7,255 nucleotides of DNA from Sphingobium sp. (GTDB lineage: Bacteria > Pseudomonadota > Alphaproteobacteria > Sphingomonadales > Sphingomonadaceae), in contig JASBTC010000231.1 in NCBI GenBank assembly GCA_030148625.1, positions 1-7,255 on the forward strand. Reading direction: 5' to 3'. The notes below the pieces were generated by a model. The model had not been told where the DNA came from and did not search any database. It was given only the letters and a program-made list of their open reading frames with translations. This document shows, piece after piece, positions 5,882 to 7,255 of this stretch. Within the stretch, counting starts at the first letter, position 1; the number at the start of each line of letters is the position of its first letter. A program made the translations under genes and the position numbers.

Positions 5882-6983
5882 GGCCGTTCTTGGTATCCAC
5901 GGTGATGTTCGCGCTCAGCCCGGCGATCATCGCGCGCGGCGGCGCGTTGTCGATCGCGATGCGCACGGGCACGCGCTGCGTCACCTTCACCCAATTGCCA
6001 TTGGCATTCTGCGCGGGAAGCACCGAAAATTCGGATCCTGTGCCCGCACCGATGCTGGCGACATGGCCGGTGATCTTGAGCTCGGGATAGGCGTCGAGCT
6101 TGATGCGGACCGGCTGGCCGACCGCCATATGGTCGAGGTCGGTTTCCTTGTAATTGGCTTCGATCCAGGCGCCCTGGCTCATCACCAGGCTGAGGGCGGG
6201 GAAACCGACAGGGGTGACGTTGCCCACTTGCAAACGGTTGGTCTGGCTGACGATACCGTCGGCGGGCGCGCGGACGACGGTCCGCGACAGGTCGAGTGCG
6301 GCCTTTTGCCGTTGGGCGAGCGCCGCCTGGATCGCGGCGGGCGTGCCCGAGGCGGTCGTGCCGCTGCCGATCTGCGTGGTCGCGCGGGCCGCATCGGCCT
6401 GGGCATTGGCAAGCCGTGCTTTGGATGCGGCGACTTCGTGCCGCGCGGCATCGAGGCTGGCGCGCGTCGTGAAACCGCGCTGCATCAGCGCATTCTGGCG
6501 ATCGAAAGTGGCCTGGGCCAGCTGGATATCGGCGCGCGCGCTCTCGATATCGGCGGCGGCCCCGCCCGTGTCGGTCGACAGCGTCGCGACCTGGACACGC
6601 GCCGTGGCGATCGCGGCATCGGCCTGGGCAAGCGCGATGCGATAGGGTTCGGGGTCGATGACGAACAATATGTCGCCGGCCTTGACGCGCTGATTCTCCT
6701 TCACGCGCACATCGACGATCCGGCCCGTCACATCGGGGCCGATCGAGACCATGTCCTGCTGGACATAGGCGTTGTCCGTGGAGACATAGCGTCCGCCGGT
6801 CAGCCAGAAATAACCGCCGATCGCGGCGATCAGCAGCGGCACCGACAGCATCAGCGCCAGCCGGCCCCATTTGCGGCGCGGCTTCTCCGCGACGGCTTCG
6901 GTTTCGGCCGGCAATTCCAGCGCAATCGGCCGTTCGATCGGCTTCGCGTCTTCCAGGACCACGGGTTCGCCCAGATCAGCCAT
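5874..6983 (-). CDS. emrA: HlyD/EmrA-family periplasmic membrane fusion protein
   Basis: This adaptor protein links the EmrB-like transporter to an outer-membrane channel. The 369-residue product has an N-terminal cytoplasmic stretch with basic KPRRKWGR (34-41), one transmembrane anchor (about 42-61), then YVSTDNAYVQQD (66-77), the hallmark start of EmrA-type proteins. The two half-motifs of the biotinyl-lipoyl-like domain are at about 80-113 (VKAGDILFVIDPEPYR) and 234-268 (VVRAPADGIVSQ). The Ala/Arg/Gln-rich alpha-helical hairpin between them (about 115-232) is broken by a Gly/Ser/Thr-rich turn near 206-215. The beta-barrel domain follows from about 272 (WIEANYKETDL). An upstream in-frame ATG at 7047-7049 is rejected because ATG 6981-6983 has GGAG at 6993-6996 with 9-nt spacing and overlaps the marR stop by 8 nt. 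No outer-membrane partner gene is visible in this window. Confidence 0.95.
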   Translation of the reverse strand: MADLGEPVVLEDAKPIERPIALELPAETEAVAEKPRRKWGRLALMLSVPLLIAAIGGYFWLTGGRYVSTDNAYVQQDMVSIGPDVTGRIVDVRVKENQRVKAGDILFVIDPEPYRIALAQADAAIATARVQVATLSTDTGGAAADIESARADIQLAQATFDRQNALMQRGFTTRASLDAARHEVAASKARLANAQADAARATTQIGSGTTASGTPAAIQAALAQRQKAALDLSRTVVRAPADGIVSQTNRLQVGNVTPVGFPALSLVMSQGAWIEANYKETDLDHMAVGQPVRIKLDAYPELKITGHVASIGAGTGSEFSVLPAQNANGNWVKVTQRVPVRIAIDNAPPRAMIAGLSANITVDTKNGRD

Positions 6984-7255
6984 GTGCACGTACTCCGCAC
7001 TCGTCGCCCCTGCGCGACAGATTCTCTTGAACACGCGTGAGCAACGCATTGAGCAGTTGCTCTTCGGACTCGCTGAATCCGTCCAGCGCTTCTCCGAACA
7101 GCTCTTCCGCCCAGCCCTTGAGCTGCGCGATGATCGGCGTGGCCTTGTCGGTCAGGAAAAGCTGCCAGGCGCGCCGGTCATTGGGATCGGCGCGCCGCTC
7201 GACCAGGCCCGCTTCCTGCAGCCGGTCGATCATGCGGCTCAGCGTGATCGGCTCG
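6976..7255 (-). CDS. MarR-family transcriptional regulator, C-terminal part (5' end outside window)
   Basis: MarR proteins are winged-helix dimers that usually repress an adjacent efflux gene set and leave DNA when a phenolic or other drug-like ligand binds. The visible 92 residues begin in the recognition helix (EPITLSRMIDRLQEAGLV) and continue through the wing, with the family signature VERRADPNDRRAWQLFLT (Asp-x-x-Asp-Arg-Arg). The C-terminal dimerisation helices follow. The frame is open to the window edge, so roughly the first 60-70 residues, including the N-terminal dimer helix, lie outside. The stop overlaps the emrA start in ATGGCTGA. Being first in the same-strand operon suggests autoregulated control of emrAB, as for E. 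coli EmrR (MprA). The operator would lie beyond the window, so this is inference. Confidence 0.93.
   Translation of the reverse strand, partial: EPITLSRMIDRLQEAGLVERRADPNDRRAWQLFLTDKATPIIAQLKGWAEELFGEALDGFSESEEQLLNALLTRVQENLSRRGDECGVRAHG
6993..6996 (-). promoter_or_regulatory. emrA Shine-Dalgarno inside the marR 3' end
   Basis: On the minus strand GGAG lies 9 nt upstream of the ATG at 6981-6983. It settles the emrA start in favour of this codon over the in-frame ATG at 7047-7049, and it lies within the marR coding sequence. Confidence 0.8.

Noticed and set aside
5715..7040. 441-codon plus-strand open frame opposite the emrA/emrB-like genes
   Set aside because: It is a shadow of two well-identified genes on the other strand. 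The translation is Gly/Arg/Asp-rich without domains.
6984..7049. 22-residue N-terminal extension of the EmrA-like protein
   Set aside because: It overlaps the marR coding end in another frame, while the ATG at 6981-6983 has a well-spaced GGAG.
1..7255. Mobile element, CRISPR, toxin-antitoxin or phage-defence genes
   Set aside because: Coding density is nearly complete with housekeeping and efflux genes. I saw no terminal inverted repeats, spaced repeat arrays, transposase motifs or composition shifts.

Overview
This window looks like ordinary core chromosome from a G+C-rich alphaproteobacterium, most likely of the Sphingomonadales. I infer that from the strong G/C third-position bias, the TrmD and L19 sequences, and the large secreted prolyl-type peptidase. 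I had no database search, so the taxon is an inference. No mobile elements, CRISPR arrays, tRNA or rRNA genes were seen, and I did not find a convincing novel system. The points worth a second look are regulatory and architectural.

Left part, + strand (1-881): the 3' part of trmD (tRNA m1G37 methyltransferase, cut by the window start), then rplS (ribosomal protein L19) after a 3-nt gap. This is the tail of the conserved rpsP-rimM-trmD-rplS translation operon. It ends in a strong intrinsic terminator (844-881). Its T tract stops one base before the Shine-Dalgarno of the next gene, a secreted S9B dipeptidyl-peptidase IV-like enzyme (893-3118). The peptidase therefore has no room for a promoter of its own after the terminator.

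Middle part, + strand (3119-4309): a 162-nt gap holds an imperfect direct repeat, a weak terminator-like hairpin and an AT-rich patch. It is followed by asd, aspartate-semialdehyde dehydrogenase, which supplies the branch point to lysine/diaminopimelate, threonine and methionine.

Right part, - strand (4346-7255): a compact efflux operon read right to left, marR-type regulator (N-terminus outside the window), emrA-like membrane fusion protein, emrB-like 14-TM DHA2 transporter. Each junction is an 8-nt start/stop overlap (ATGGCTGA and GTGACTGA), so the three are probably translationally coupled, with the MarR protein likely the local drug-responsive repressor. The operon converges on asd with 36 nt between the stop codons, where a bulged hairpin without a T tract is the only terminator-like element.
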